Source: Adineta ricciae | Taxonomy: Eukaryota > Rotifera > Eurotatoria > Adinetida > Adinetidae | DNA: 64,000 bases | Direction of reading: 5' to 3' | Assembly (NCBI GenBank): GCA_905250025.1 | Contig: CAJNOJ010000014.1 | Location: forward strand, 379,624 to 443,623 | Shown: positions 36,863 to 52,117 of the stretch, piece by piece | How positions within the stretch are numbered: position 1 is the first letter of the stretch | Layout of the letters: the number at the start of each line of letters is the position of its first letter | Program-made: the position numbers and the translations under genes | Notes under the pieces: generated by a model | The model's input: only the letters and a program-made list of their open reading frames with translations | Told to the model about the DNA's origin: nothing | The model's database searches: none

Positions 36863-37050
36863 ACAAATAATTCTTTTATTTTGAAACGAACGAGCCGATC
36901 TATTTTGTATCGATTGAATTAATTTGAGCATTTCATTGATTTCTTTTACTGAATACTTTTGCATACATTGATCGGATTCGTACAATTGTGCTAAACTGAA
37001 TTGTAAATATGGTATTAGAAATTCGACGGATGAGGATTCACGGAAAGACA
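36863..37050 (-). CDS. Probable internal exon of the unidentified minus-strand gene
   Basis: The exon is bounded by a TTTCTGCAG acceptor (minus strand) and a GTAAGT donor. It reads SFRESSSVEFLIPYLQFSL, then AQLYESDQCMQKY and MLKLIQSIQNRSARSF, a helix-rich pattern. It probably belongs with the terminal exons at 35599-35859. Another possible segment, containing NNLSLSFIYEAIQGLPLHTY, lies at about 36010-36100. Family unknown; the chain is incomplete. Confidence 0.4.
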
Positions 37051-37861
37051 CTGCAGAAAGCGAAATGATCATGATGAAAGGAGCAAAGAAAGATATTCGC
37101 AGTATTTTTGTTGTTTTGTGCCAGCTCAGGAAAAGAAAATCGTTGCACTTTCCGACTTCGAAGATATTGCATACAGTTGGTCTTTTTGAACGAAGAGAAT
37201 CTCTACAAAGAACATAATTGTGTCTGTATGTGTTGTTTTCGCTTTTGAACTATTTAAAACTGTGGATGATGAACAGAGCAACAATCCTACTCTCTTGCTT
37301 AAGTCTTCAGGTATTTATTTCTCATCAATGTTCATTCAATCATCAGAAGAAGTCATTAAAGAACGAATTCCTATTATTAAAAAAAATGTCCTTTTCAAAT
37401 AGGTACATATGATTGATTGTCACCTTTAGCATCGCGTAGACGAATGAATCGCTATTCTTTAAAGATCTCTTGAGAGACGGTTTCATTTTCTTTGATTTCA
37501 TCCGCTATGATATCTTCAATAATAATAATCACATAGGAAAACATCGAGATATATATAGGCTTGAAGTTTTTCTCAATTATCATTCTTGTCATATGATATT
37601 CTCAGGTGATTCGAATGTCTGTTCATCTATCATCATACAATTTGACCATTTCTGTGACAACTTCATTAAATTATTATATTGAGACAAACACACACATACA
37701 CATACGCCAAATGTCATCGATAGAAAGAAAAAAATATATATACTTGAGTCTTGTAGGGAACAAAATACAAAGTCATTAGTCACAAATGAAGCATAGATGA
37801 TCTAATAGAAGAAAATTGATAATGTGTCAAAGACTAGAAAACGAGCGGAATTCTTCGTTCA
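37051..37861. other. Unresolved interval before FoxB
   Basis: May hold 5' exons of the unidentified minus-strand gene and the FoxB 3' UTR. Short ORFs on both strands (for example 37220-37402 plus, reading FELFKTVDDEQSNNP) look protein-like in places but lack a consistent splice chain, so no gene is called. Confidence 0.35.
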
Positions 37862-38618
37862 CTAGTAAACCTGTTGTTTCTGTCCATGTATATCACTGAG
37901 AAATGCTAATTTTTGTACAACATTCCAGTCGTTTGAGTAGAAGAGATTTTTCATTGTTGGACCATTTGTTTCGGACAACGATGATGTATAACTTGTATTT
38001 GTATCGTTTCCAAGAAGATTGTCAATAAAAAACGATGATTTTCTCTGTGGTCGATCAGAGGATGTACTTGGACAAGTTTTTTCATTGCTTTTCTTGTCTC
38101 CATAGGATACCTTTAATAATTTAAAACGCTTCCGTCGTCGGAGATAACTTCCATTTTCGAACATGTCGCCACAACTAAACGAATGATAGTCTCTTTATTA
38201 AAATAGTAAATATCCGTTTGAACTTACTTGTTATGCAACGCCCAAAAATTTCCTTTGCCAGGTTTATCGATCCGCCGTGGAATTTTAATAAAACAATCAT
38301 TAAACGATAGATTATGTCGTAAAGAATTCTGCCACTTGTGCGTATTCGTTCGATAATATGGAAATCGGTCAGTAATAAACTACAAAAAAAAACCACTGAT
38401 GTTTCTTTATCTGATTTTCCTCCTCTCACTCGCACCTTATAAATGTCACTTAGTGGCAACATCTTGTCTGGACTTTGTTGAATCGCCATTGCTGTCAAAG
38501 CAATATACGAATCTAAATATAAGGAAAGCTTTTCTGAGTGAGGGAAATAAGTAAAGCTTATTTTGAACGAACATGGTGGCTTTTCGTCTGAATACGAAGA
38601 TTTACCCGGACGTGGCAT
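37862..38618 (-). CDS. FoxB: Forkhead transcription factor FoxB
   Basis: Nuclear DNA-binding developmental regulator. Four exons on the minus strand: 38618-38573, 38512-38436, 38379-38228, 38174-37862, giving 195 aa. The protein opens with the FoxB N-terminal signature [18 protein letters not shown]. The forkhead domain continues as [51 protein letters not shown] and [12 protein letters not shown], then [18 protein letters not shown], which is diagnostic for FoxB. The C-terminal [12 protein letters not shown] resembles the short conserved motif of FoxB tails. The first intron splits a Tyr codon within KPPY|SY and uses a weaker GTTCGT donor. The protein is shorter than vertebrate FoxB (about 315-430 aa), mainly in the tail. 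Confidence 0.92.
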
Positions 38619-39288
38619 TGTATGATGTGTTAAAAAGCAAATAGACTTATCAACACATTGAATAAGAACACCTGTAAACGTCAATTTGATTGGCAGTGAT
38701 CACGTCGATTTTTTTCTCACTTGTTTTAACCAATCGAAATCTTCACATAGACTCTTTCACCCATCAATCTGCTTCATCGTTCTCTTTCTTCCTCTATTTC
38801 AATCAATAACACTAACATCTACATCTCATCAATGAGTAATTTTTATACGAGGCCCATTCTATTGAATATTATTCACCTGTTCTATGCTCATGTATTCTCT
38901 CTTCTATTTATATTCATATTCATTGATCCCTAATGTATAATAGAGAAAATGAATCGAATTAAAAAAAGTCAGTCGAGAACGATAAAACAATGACTATTTG
39001 AACAATAAAATTGTTTTCAGAACAGTCAGATGAGAAGAAATCTCTCTCCACTCGGAATTCTCTTCCGGTCTAATGAATCAATAAAAATAAATCGTCGTCA
39101 GATGTTATGTGTTTTTTCCCTCTCTCTCTCTTTTCGATTCCTGCTGGGATCAAACAGATTTATGTCAAGAAGAACATTATTTCAATCAATGACTTGTCAT
39201 TAGTAAGCAGACAAATCACTACACACCTTCAGATACATTTACATCCAAATGGACAATTTTATTTCTAGATTTGAATAATTTAATTTAT
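38619..39288. other. Intergenic, 0.67 kb
   Basis: Upstream region of FoxB and 3' flank of TAF6, both on the minus strand. It contains a CTCTCTCTCTC run near 39119. No gene seen. Confidence 0.5.
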
Positions 39289-40972
39289 TTACAACAATAA
39301 TATCAGTTGCTGTTGAATCAATGGTGCGAAATATGAACCGAACTGTTCGTAGAGTTTCTTCTCATTACTTTCAATTTTGTTGTCAACAGAACGATAAGCC
39401 ATGGTGAGGAATTTCTATAACAAACAAACATTCGTTTTAGATTGATGTGAAAATTGTATCATACCACAATGACTTCTGTGAGCCTTTCCAATGATTCAAC
39501 ATCTGATATCAGTCGAATTCGTTCACCTAATCGTTTGACAAGAGGAAATATTAGTTGAATGATTACCTAAACAAGACTTCACATCATGATTCTAGTTAAG
39601 ATCTAGAATTACTTTTGAATTCATTTCGCAAAGGCCAACGAATGCTCCGTATCGAGTTGACCATGTGTATTCTTCTTCGTTACTATTTAAAATTCGATAG
39701 AAGACATTGATTGTGCGTTGTTGTAAACCGTTCGCTGCTGTTGCATATTTCCTATGAGATACGATCAATTAGTTTTTCTTCTCCGTAAAGATTTGAAAAC
39801 AAACCGAATAATTTTTCCAGAACATTTGCCTGCAAGATCTCGTAATGCCCAATGATCACGTGACGTTCGCCTTGCAAGTAAGCAAGAGAGGATTGCTGGA
39901 AAGAAATAGTGTAACTAATACGATAGATAAAGAGATAGATTGGTATATTGGAAGAGAATTTCTTACATATGCTTTTAGATTGAGTTCTTCGTTTTGTAAC
40001 AAACTGTCACTCATTTGAATGAGAAAGTTTAAGAAAATCGAACGATCAGCTGGAGCTTGTGGTGATAAATTCACACGTATTCCTTCTGATATGAATAGAA
40101 TTAAACGCGATAGAATAGCTTGCAGACTATGATCGGATGAAAGTATTGCTAAAGCTTGCTATGAAAAACGAAAGTGTCAATCTTTCTGCCATTGAAAGAG
40201 TTTACCTTGCGCTTTGATTCGTTCGAGCTGATACACGTCTCTGTCAAGTCTTTAAAATAGATTTGTTGTTCCTAAGAATAACGAATGTTTCATTGAGATC
40301 AAGAAGATTCTTCACGTACTGTGGATAGAATATGTGAACTTTTAACGAATCTTTTCTTTGAAATCGATCGAACAGATATATCTACAGTAGGATTTTCATT
40401 TACGTCGGGCTGTTTACCATTCACTGCTAGCCAATGTACTAGTTAGTAACCGAAAGATGGTCGATCAGGTACGAATAGATAATTGTTATACTTTACCTCG
40501 AAGGCTTATGTCTAAAGGTACTTTTAGCTGAGATTGAATCAGTTGATTAAAAGGAATGATTTGATCATCGATATAATAGACGTTTCGATTATCCCTTTTC
40601 AATTTTTGAAATGATGATCTGTGGTCATTTGAGATCGTGTAACCGCCGTACATAGGCTAAAACGAAGGGAACATAAATAGAATAGTTGAAAAGTTATATT
40701 TACTTCTAATTGATGCAGTTTTAGAGCAAAGGCGAAATCCTCTGCTGTTAAACTGTTTCGACGACATTTACGTAATACTTTACAAGCATCCTAAAAGGAA
40801 ACTTTTCCTGAGTAATTTCATGGACGAAGATGGGTTTTACTTGTAAAAGAATGGATATTAAGCTAGTGACTTGCCGTGTTAAATATGAAAGAGATTCATC
40901 CGATAGGGATCCACAGTTATTGAATTTGTCAGCAAGATAGTCGATTGATTCAACCGAAAACTGTACAGGCAT
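39289..40972 (-). CDS. TAF6: TFIID/SAGA subunit TAF6
   Basis: General transcription factor subunit that pairs with TAF9 through a histone fold. Ten exons on the minus strand: 40972-40841, 40790-40704, 40656-40497, 40438-40320, 40271-40206, 40158-39967, 39914-39805, 39751-39613, 39566-39465, 39414-39289, giving 410 aa. N-terminal histone fold: VESIDYLADKFNN, DACKVLRKCRRNSLTAEDFA and LKLHQLEPMYG. Then the linker VHWLAVNG. The HEAT-type TAF6C domain shows FISEGIRVNL, LHYFFPAILSCLLARR, DHWALRDLAGK and YTWSTRYGAFVGL, matching TAF6 closely. The start is the ATG directly after a likely acceptor (GTGTTCCAG), so a 5' UTR intron is probable. It is shorter than human TAF6 (about 677 aa), which has a long C-terminal tail. 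Confidence 0.92.
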
Positions 40973-41395
40973 CTGGAACACGCTCACGTTTATATGTTCA
41001 AGCGATCGATCAATACTAGTTAATACTACTAAAAGAAGCAAGTCAAAGCGAAAAAACCGAATTGAATACATACTTCTACGGAGAACGATGTACGTTGTTG
41101 AATAGGATGATCTTCTTTACAATTGTTTTTGATTCAATATCTTATTGAAAGCTAGTTAAAATAAAAATACATTCCGAAAGAGGTCCCTGACATCCGTTCT
41201 TAATGTCATATACGGCTTTCTCACCAATCAACAACACATGTCGATTGTAACGTGCGTGCGTGTCCATGACTCTCTTCACATTCGTACTCGCTGCCCTCTA
41301 CTCTCCGCCCCCTTCCTTGCTCTTAAGTAGGTCGTCTAAAAATTTGACTCTTCATTTGTTCTGCAGATTTTACCAATACACACCTCATATAAAAA
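40973..41395. other. Divergent promoter region
   Basis: Lies between the starts of TAF6 (leftward) and the small His-rich gene (rightward). A likely 5' UTR exon of TAF6 lies near 41005-41070. A CTGCAG acceptor-like site just before the rightward ATG suggests a 5' UTR intron there too. Confidence 0.45.
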
Positions 41396-41846
41396 ATGTC
41401 CGGCGTAGATCTCAACTCCGATGGAAAACCATACCATGGTAAAATCGTTTTGCATGACACCTTTCTCGATAATAAATCAAAGTTTTTAGAACATGGTGAT
41501 AAGATCGAAAAAAAGAACCGTGAACCACATGAACACCCTGAAGCGAAAGATCAAGCACCACACCATGGCCATGATAACCAGGTTTGCTACATATCCTTTA
41601 TCTTCAAACTGAACTAATTGTAAACTGTTGTTTTTTTTCGTATTGTTTTAGTTCCATAAGGTTAGTAATGATGATGAAATGGTATCATTTGGATGTTCGA
41701 ACTATATATTTTTAGGATCTCAAAGGAAGCGTTGGTAGTGGATCCAGCGAAAGAGGTGATCGAAAGTAAGAAGAAATATGGATGAGTTTTGTTTTGTGAG
41801 ACGTCCTATTTTTCGTCATTTTAGGGCAGATACAGAAAGTTCATGA
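41396..41846 (+). CDS. Small hydrophilic His-rich protein with a 9-nt microexon
   Basis: Not recognised. Four exons, 41396-41581, 41652-41660, 41716-41765 and 41825-41846, give 88 aa. The second exon is only nine bases (Phe-His-Lys), bounded by TTTTAG and GTTAGT. The product begins MSGVDLNSDGKPYHGK and contains a His/Glu/Pro-rich stretch (REPHEHPEAKDQAPHHGHDN) and a Gly/Ser-rich end. It has no Cys, no signal peptide and almost no hydrophobic core, so it is probably disordered. Metal binding or a protective role in drying is possible, but that is inference only. Skipping the microexon would keep the frame. Confidence 0.68.
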
Positions 41847-42142
41847 AACAATTTATGAATGGCAACATTGTTTATAAATAATCAAGCATTTGGTTTTTGT
41901 TGATGTTTCATTTTTGTTATGATTACATTCGTTTTCTCATGATTTAATCAATAAACAAGCTGAATTCCTTTATGATCTAATTGTTGTCTTAGAAAAGTCT
42001 TTATAAATCTTACGATTAAATAGTTTATCACAACAATAAAATATGTCTACAAAATAAAAGAAGGCGAAGTTTATCACAAAAGCTATGGCTAATAAATGCA
42101 TGTAAGTTTAAATTTTTCTGTACTGTTTTTCTCTTGGTTCAT

Positions 42143-45100
42143 CTATTCCCAAAACGCTTGGTATTCGTATTCGCCCGAGCCGACTTGTACAGTCATCCAA
42201 CCAGTTTGCGAATCGCTGAAAACGTTGTCTTCTTTATGATCTGCTGACCAAATTACCTTATCACTTTCGGTTAATGCCGTACATCGAGCATGAGGAAATA
42301 ATGGCTCAAATGTGATGTGTGCTTTTGCGTTCGTTGGTATCGAGACTCGGAGAAGAATTGAATTGCGGAATGTGTCGCGTTCGTCACGTGTATAGGAAAC
42401 GTGAACAATACCATACAATGTACTGACTTGACAATCAACTTTTGCCATCAGTTGTTTTTTCTCTTCGGATAACATTCGTGGTCGAATAATAATCAGATCT
42501 GATTGATAATCAATACCAGCCAAATGAGAATAAAACCATGCACCTATACTAGCAAACATATGATGGTTTCGTGAATTCATTCCTGGACCTTCCATTGGAG
42601 CATCCCACAATTCCCACATGGTTGTAGCGTTTTCATAGGGATTAGTAAACATATAACCGTAGGATGGATATGTTACAGAGGACGCTAATTGAACAGCAAG
42701 ATCATGTTGGCCGTTGTCAGAGAGTAATGAGAAAACTTGAGCAGTTGACACAATTCCCGTCGAAAGGTGAACATCTTTTTGATGGATGTCTTGTAATAAA
42801 TGTTGAAAAACAGAATCACGAACGTTTGCTGGTACAACATTGGGTAGAGCTAAAGCAAGAATTTGTGCTGCTTGCATTCCGTCTGCATAATATCCGGCTG
42901 ATGGCGTGAAAAAGACGCGATGAAATTCTTCTGCAAGTTGTCGATAGAATGTTGTATACGATTGTGTGTCATTAGTAAAACCAATAATTTGCGAAATATT
43001 CACCAATAGAGAAACATCGTGTAGAAATGCAAAGGATGCGATCAGATAGACATTTGTCATCGGTTGGGGTGGTGGAGGAACCCAATCTCCGTAATGATAA
43101 GCGAGCTTAGCAAGACCTGTCTTACTGTACCCAGCACGAATTGCTTCGACGTATGCACGAATTGAAGCATAATGATCTCGGAGAATTTGAATATCGTTGT
43201 AGTGACGATACAATTGCCAAGTTATTGTAGGTAAAGCAGTTCCCCAATTAGGATCGGACGGATAACCACCGAAGCTGACTGGTACGGTATCGGGAATTGA
43301 ACCATCTGGTAGTTGAACATCAGCAATCAAGTTAAGAAAATTGAGATAAAATTTCATAAGATCGAAATTGTAGAGAGCTTCATCGACGGATAAAGCAGCA
43401 TCACCCATCCAACCTTTTCGCTCATCACGTTGTGGACTAAACAGAACAGATGAAACCTTTAATGGAAAACCGGTACTTTATTTCTTTGCTTACCAATCAG
43501 TGGGCAATGACATCGAATTACTCAATTGACCCCATTGTACATTGTGTTGAATTTGATTGATAACTGGATTACTGGATGCAAAGTGTCCCTTCACTGTCGT
43601 TTGACTATGAACAACAAGACATTCGACGTCATTCACCGAAAGAGGAACTGGAGAACCAAAAACCGATACATAACGGAAACCATGAACAGTAAACCTAAAC
43701 ATCACGGTTCCTTTCGATCGGAAAAACAGAAATATTCGTTGAACTTACCGTGGCTCATAGATTTCACCATTGGGATCTCCACGTAATATATAACTGTCAC
43801 TTTGAGTAGCACCGCGAAGATTTTCTATATAGATTCCACCATATGCTTGTCTAGAATTTTCATGTGAAAATATAATATAATCAGTTCTAATCTGTCATAC
43901 TTTGACGCTACGACTGGTTGTGCTAACACTTCAGCATGACGAATGTAAATACCAAGACCACGTGGGCCGTGAAAATGAAATCGACACCAACCAACCATAT
44001 TTTGCCCCATATCAAATGTGTGAACGCCTAAGACTGGTGTTGATACAGACACTGGCTTTAATACACCACCGTCATGGAGTTGTCCACCTTGAATATCGCC
44101 TATGTCTTCCTTTGTTAAGTAACTATTGATGATTTCGGATGGATTATCGATTTCAAATTGTAAGGCGTCAACGCCTGCACGTATTGGAGGCATATCTTGT
44201 AGACTCATTTGGCCGTTCGCAGTTACATTGACTGGCGGTGGCATAATTTCCGGTGTAATCCAAAGCGAGAGTGTATCATTAAATCCAACCTGAGCCCAAT
44301 TAGGACGATCGTATCGGTTATCAACGATTTCTCCATTGTAAACACTATCATGTACAATGGATCCTTGGCGACCTTTCCATGTTTGATCACTATAAATGGC
44401 GATTTCTTGTGAATCTTCAAAAGTAATACGTAAAACAAACATGAGGCGCGGAGGACCTAAAATGACGCGATTAAAGAAACCAAACGGATCGTTTCCTATT
44501 AGGCTAAATTCATTTTTTCTTACCATAAGATGGTTCGCTCGCAGATGGTGGAACATACTGCTCTTGACTGTACCAACCATTTCCTAATTTTACACCAACA
44601 GCATTCATACCAAGCTATACAAAAAGAACAATTAAACAAATTTGAACGTTTCTATTCTCGTACTTTAATCGTTGATGTTAGATCATACGAAACAAATAGG
44701 GTACGCTTCTCGTATGTTGTCCATCCTGGATCTAATTTTCGGCTTGGATCAACACTCTGGCCATTGATATACAATTCATAATATCCAACACCCGAGATAA
44801 AAGCAATTGCTGTTCGAATTGCACTGGTACTCGAAACATTAAACTCCTTTCGCAATTCATTCATGTAGATCTGTGTCGAACCAATCCAATTCACATCATC
44901 ATTTCTTTGCATAAGGAATTCATGCAAATCGAACATCGATGTTCGAAACCGTATCCAATCCGTCCATGAACTTGCTTCATCCGACAAACTTGTCCACACT
45001 CGGAAACGGATTTGATAGTATGTTAATGATAGAAGTCCATCGAAATTTTCATTTGAGACATGAATCGATTGAGTAGAATCAACTTTTCCACTATCCCATC

Positions 45101-45356
45101 GATCGTTATACGATTGAAGTTGGATTTGATAGGCTGTTTGGCGAACATTACGTTCATTAAAACGCGGTAATTTCCATGAAAACCGTGGCAGAGGTGTGTT
45201 AATGACTAGATCTCTTGTTGTGTCAACTTTATAATAATCAATTCGAATATCGAATGGCGCAGGTATTTCATATGCATTTATACTTGCTACAACAAGTAGC
45301 ACAGTTAAATACAAGCAAAACATTCTAAAAAGAATATTTTTAAACATGTTTTTCAT
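42143..45356 (-). CDS. Secreted alpha-L-rhamnosidase (GH78)
   Basis: Removes terminal L-rhamnose from plant or microbial polysaccharides and glycosides. Six exons on the minus strand: 45356-44664, 44614-44524, 44456-43901, 43850-43749, 43694-43494, 43436-42143, giving 978 aa. A signal peptide (LYLTVLLVVASINA) precedes a fibronectin-like N-terminal domain (NTPLPRFSWKLP, YQIQLQS), the Bac_rhamnosid N domain (ISGVGYYELYINGQSV, DPGWTTYEKRTLFVSYDLT, VGVKLGNGWY) and the (alpha/alpha)6 barrel. Catalytic-region motifs are intact: SLPTDCPQRDERKGWMGDA with the acidic residues, FGGYPSDPNWGTALP, and TTMWELWDAPMEGPG with the base-region Glu. A C-terminal beta domain follows. GH78 is mainly bacterial and fungal, so horizontal acquisition is likely; the five introns and signal peptide show integration. 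Confidence 0.93.
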
Positions 45357-45843
45357 GTTTTATGCAACACTTTTTATATAATCATCCGACGAATCTTATC
45401 GTAAAATATATCTAGTATCAGTTTTATTTGCTTAGATTACGTGAAAAAAAATTACATGAATAGATAGACCTAGGTGGTGTGTCTACACTGGTTTCAGTAT
45501 ACCTCAAAGGAGTGGAGTAAACAAATTTAATTCTTTCAAAAGAAATGAACAACAGTTGATAGTAGAACTCAAAGTTGTCAATCAACAACATTTTCAATAT
45601 GAGTATTGCCTACTCATAATATAGATAGTTTTAATGAAAATGATTTTCATGCATAAATTCGATATTTTTCATAGATTTTCTAAGGAAAAGAAAACATTTT
45701 TTCAATCGAGTTTCAACTAGCAATGACCGTTATTTCCTATTGGTTGATACGAACCAATCAAAGTGTTCCTAACTTTACCCATCACATCTCAATCCAGAAA
45801 GTGATATATTCGAGAAGAAAAACTATACTCAGTCGAAATCGAA
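45357..45843. other. Divergent intergenic region
   Basis: About 0.5 kb between the GH78 start (leftward) and the MCM9 start (rightward), holding both promoters. No further gene. Confidence 0.5.
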
Positions 45844-49041
<3,198 letters not shown>

Positions 49042-49143
49042 ATTTTTCCCCAAGCAATCTTTCATCTAGTCATTTTTTGTATTAAATTTCATGTAAATAA
49101 CCGGAGAATATCGATGCTAACAATCTATCTCTTTTAGATAAAC

Positions 49144-51444
49144 ATGCCTTTTTTCATTAGAAAACCAAACTCTGAACCAAAAGACAAAAAACGCAAGGTA
49201 GCCATTTCTTTCCTTTCATTCTCGATTGTTCTTAAGATGGAAGTTTTAGAAATTTCTTAAATCTGAAAATGCCAAGAAAAAAACGAAATCCACATCATCT
49301 GAATTCACAAATGGTCATACAAACAAGAAATCGAAAAAACAGAAAGACATTATAGACGAAAACGAAGAAATTCCGAGTGATAGTGATCTTGACGAAGATG
49401 ACGAACAAAACCGTCAGACAAATGGAACTGTTCGATTAGATAATCTCTTATTAAACGAAGAAGATGACGACGACGATGAAAATAACGTTCATGAGCAACG
49501 GTTGAAACGTGCGAAAGAATACATTGAACAGATTGCCAAACAAGGTGAGAATGAATGGTAACTTGGTTGAAAAATAAAATGGCTTGATTGATTTTCAGAA
49601 AAAGAACGTGAACTCGATCGTGATACTGTTTCCGAACGTCTTCGTGATGATGTCGTATGTTGAAATAGAATTCGGATGTTTGAAAATTTATACATTATTC
49701 GTGTTTAGCTTGAACAAGCGGGTAAACTTCATCGTCAAGTTGCTTCAAATGTAAAATCAAGAATTTTACTATGAAAACAAAAATCTATCTCTTTCGTTTT
49801 TCTAGTATTCTCAACCTGTTCTTCTTCACACATGTCGTGGCCATCAACAAAGTGTCACTTGTGTATGTATCTCATATGATAACAAATATGCATTCACTGG
49901 ATCAAAAGATTGCAGTATTATTAAATGTAAGTTGTAAAAATAATCTTTCGCAACAAGTAAATATGAAAGTACACATTTCAATTAGGGTGTTTGTTAACTG
50001 GTAAAAAACTTCATTTGATACGTCGAATTGTGAAACCCACTGAAACAAACGAACGAGTACCAATTGTTGGACATTACGATCATATTCTTGCAATTAGTAT
50101 TTCAACTGATGGACAGTTTTTGGTAGAGAATTCTGTATGAATCGGCAAATACGAACGTAAAAATTGTTTTTCTTCTAGGTGACAGGAGATCGTGCAGATT
50201 TGATTCAGGTATGGAATGCACAAACGTGTCAACATTTGAAGACTCTCCGTGGACATCAAGGACCGATTACTGTGAGTTTTTACATTGGAGAGAAACATTT
50301 GCAAAATACAACTTGTGATCCCTAGGGTTTAGCCTTTCGTCGTAATTCCCATCAATTATTCAGTGCGTCTCAAGATCGATCAGTCAAACTTTGGAATCTA
50401 GATGAAATGACCTATGTTGAAACATTGTACGTCGAAAATTGATCTTTAACGAAAATTTCTCGATGTTTTATTCTAGATTTGGTCATCAAGAACCAATTCA
50501 AGCAATTGATGCGTTGATGCGTGAACGATGTGTTACCGCTGGTGGCCGAGATGGCTCATTGAGATTATGGAAAATCGTTGAAGAATCACATTTAATGTTT
50601 ACTGGACATAGGTATGTATAAACTTCTTTTTGTAGAGAAAGACGTTGCTCACATTCGATTACTATTCAAGAGGTTCAATTGATTGTGTTGCTTTAATTAA
50701 TGACGAACATATGGTTTCTGGCGGTGATGACGGGTAAGTTGGTTCACAAGGAAAGAAACAAACTGATGATAAGGAAAAGAAATCGTAAAACCTTATTACA
50801 TAAACTCAAACAATAAAAAATTGACTTTGCCATTTGACCTTCGACAATAGTCAGTGCAAACATTGCGTATGTAAAAATAGATGAATGTTTTCACTGCCGA
50901 AACCTTAATATATTCAAATATACCGATAAGTATAGAGAAATCAATGAATCCCGCCTTTTCCAAAATTAAGATCACCAATCTTTATTGAATTTTGTCTAGA
51001 TGCATCGCTCTTTGGTCGACAGGCAAACGTCGTCCTCTTTATAATCTACCTCGTGCTCACAAATTTACGTCATTCGATCCACTTGTAATTCCATCATCCT
51101 TACCTGATGATTTTTGGATCACAGCATTAGCTTCACTTCGTTACACTGATTTACTTGCCTCAGGTTCATTCAATGGCACAATTCAATTATGGAAATCAAC
51201 ACCTGAATTCAACCATTTGATCCCTCTTTTTACAATATCACAAGTAAGAAGCGTCTATGATTTTTTTTCAGTAGAATTCATCGAAACGTTCTAGGTTGGT
51301 TTTGTTAATGATCTTAAATTTTCTTCCGATGGAAGTTATCTAGTTGCCGGCATCGGTCAAGAACACCGACTTGGTCGATGGTGGACAGTGAAATCAGCTA
51401 AAAATTCTGTTCTGATTTATAAACTCGATAAAAATACGAACTAG
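49144..51444 (+). CDS. RRP9: U3 snoRNP protein RRP9 (U3-55K), WD40
   Basis: Nucleolar box C/D U3 snoRNP component needed for early pre-18S rRNA processing. Twelve exons: 49144-49197, 49250-49544, 49599-49654, 49709-49750, 49806-49926, 49986-50122, 50179-50271, 50326-50426, 50477-50611, 50671-50733, 51000-51243, 51295-51444; 496 aa. A Lys-rich and acidic N-terminus with KRAKEYIEQIAKQEKEREL and SERLRDDVLEQAGKLHRQVA, the usual RRP9 lead-in, precedes WD repeats (CRGHQQSVTCV, IIKWGCLLTGKK, LIQVWNAQ, SASQDRSVKLWNLD, GGRDGSLRLWKI, GSIDCVALINDEHMVSGGDD, GSFNGTIQLWKS). The C-terminal GIGQEHRLGRWW matches the strongly conserved RRP9 end. One intron (50734-50999) is unusually long here at 266 nt. It starts only about 100 bp after MCM9 ends. 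Confidence 0.94.
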
Positions 51445-51604
51445 TCGAGAGTATTGTTTTTTGTTTTTGTTTTGTTTTTCTGTGTTTTTTTATTCTGTTA
51501 TTTTGTGTGATTATAACACAAAAGATGAATTGATTGAATTAAAAGAAAAAAGAGAAAACTAAGGCATCTAAGAAGGATAAACGACCCGGAAATGTTCTGT
51601 TTCT

Positions 51605-52117
51605 TTATAAGTGATTACAAATGATATCTCGACCAATGCCACGTAAAACAAGTGCCCGGAATTCGTCATAATTCATATTTCCATCAAAATTCTCATCCAC
51701 TTTACGAATATAGTCACGCAGAGCATCGCCGTTTATTGTATCGTTTAATATCGGTAGAAATGAGCTTAGTTCATCAATATGAATGGAACCTGAACGATCG
51801 CGATCCAATGTTGAAAATGCACGTTCTAATTCATCACTTGAATAAAATCCCATTATGAATGGACGTAGAACATTAATGAATGCATCGAATGAGAGAGGAT
51901 TCTTGAGATTACGAACGAGATTTTGATATTGTTCACGAGTGATTGTTGCATCGTATGTTCGATTTCGTTTTTCTCTGTTTTGTTTTGCAATGCTCACTGT
52001 TGAACCGGATGTAACAGTTTCCACCACAACTGTCTCATCGAATTGATAATCGATTTGTACAATTTGTCCAGCTCGATTTCGATGAACGTTCTCGATCACG
52101 CTATATTCGAGATCCAT
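51605..52117 (-). CDS. EF-hand calcium-binding protein, 170 aa
   Basis: Calmodulin-superfamily protein in a single exon. Two canonical EF loops are present: residues 105-116 (DRDRSGSIHIDE) and 141-152 (DENFDGNMNYDE), with ligands at positions 1, 3, 5, 9 and 12 acceptable in both. The region at about 58-100 (TITREQYQNLVRN to FYSSDELERAF) looks like a degenerate calmodulin-type N-lobe. The first 55 residues have no counterpart I know. It is probably a cytosolic calcium sensor. It points towards RRP9; the two stops are 160 bp apart. Confidence 0.85.
   Translation of the reverse strand: MDLEYSVIENVHRNRAGQIVQIDYQFDETVVVETVTSGSTVSIAKQNREKRNRTYDATITREQYQNLVRNLKNPLSFDAFINVLRPFIMGFYSSDELERAFSTLDRDRSGSIHIDELSSFLPILNDTINGDALRDYIRKVDENFDGNMNYDEFRALVLRGIGRDIICNHL

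Noticed and set aside
37220..37402. Protein-like plus-strand ORF (FELFKTVDDEQSNNP)
   Set aside because: No partner exons on the plus strand could be joined. Left unassigned rather than called.
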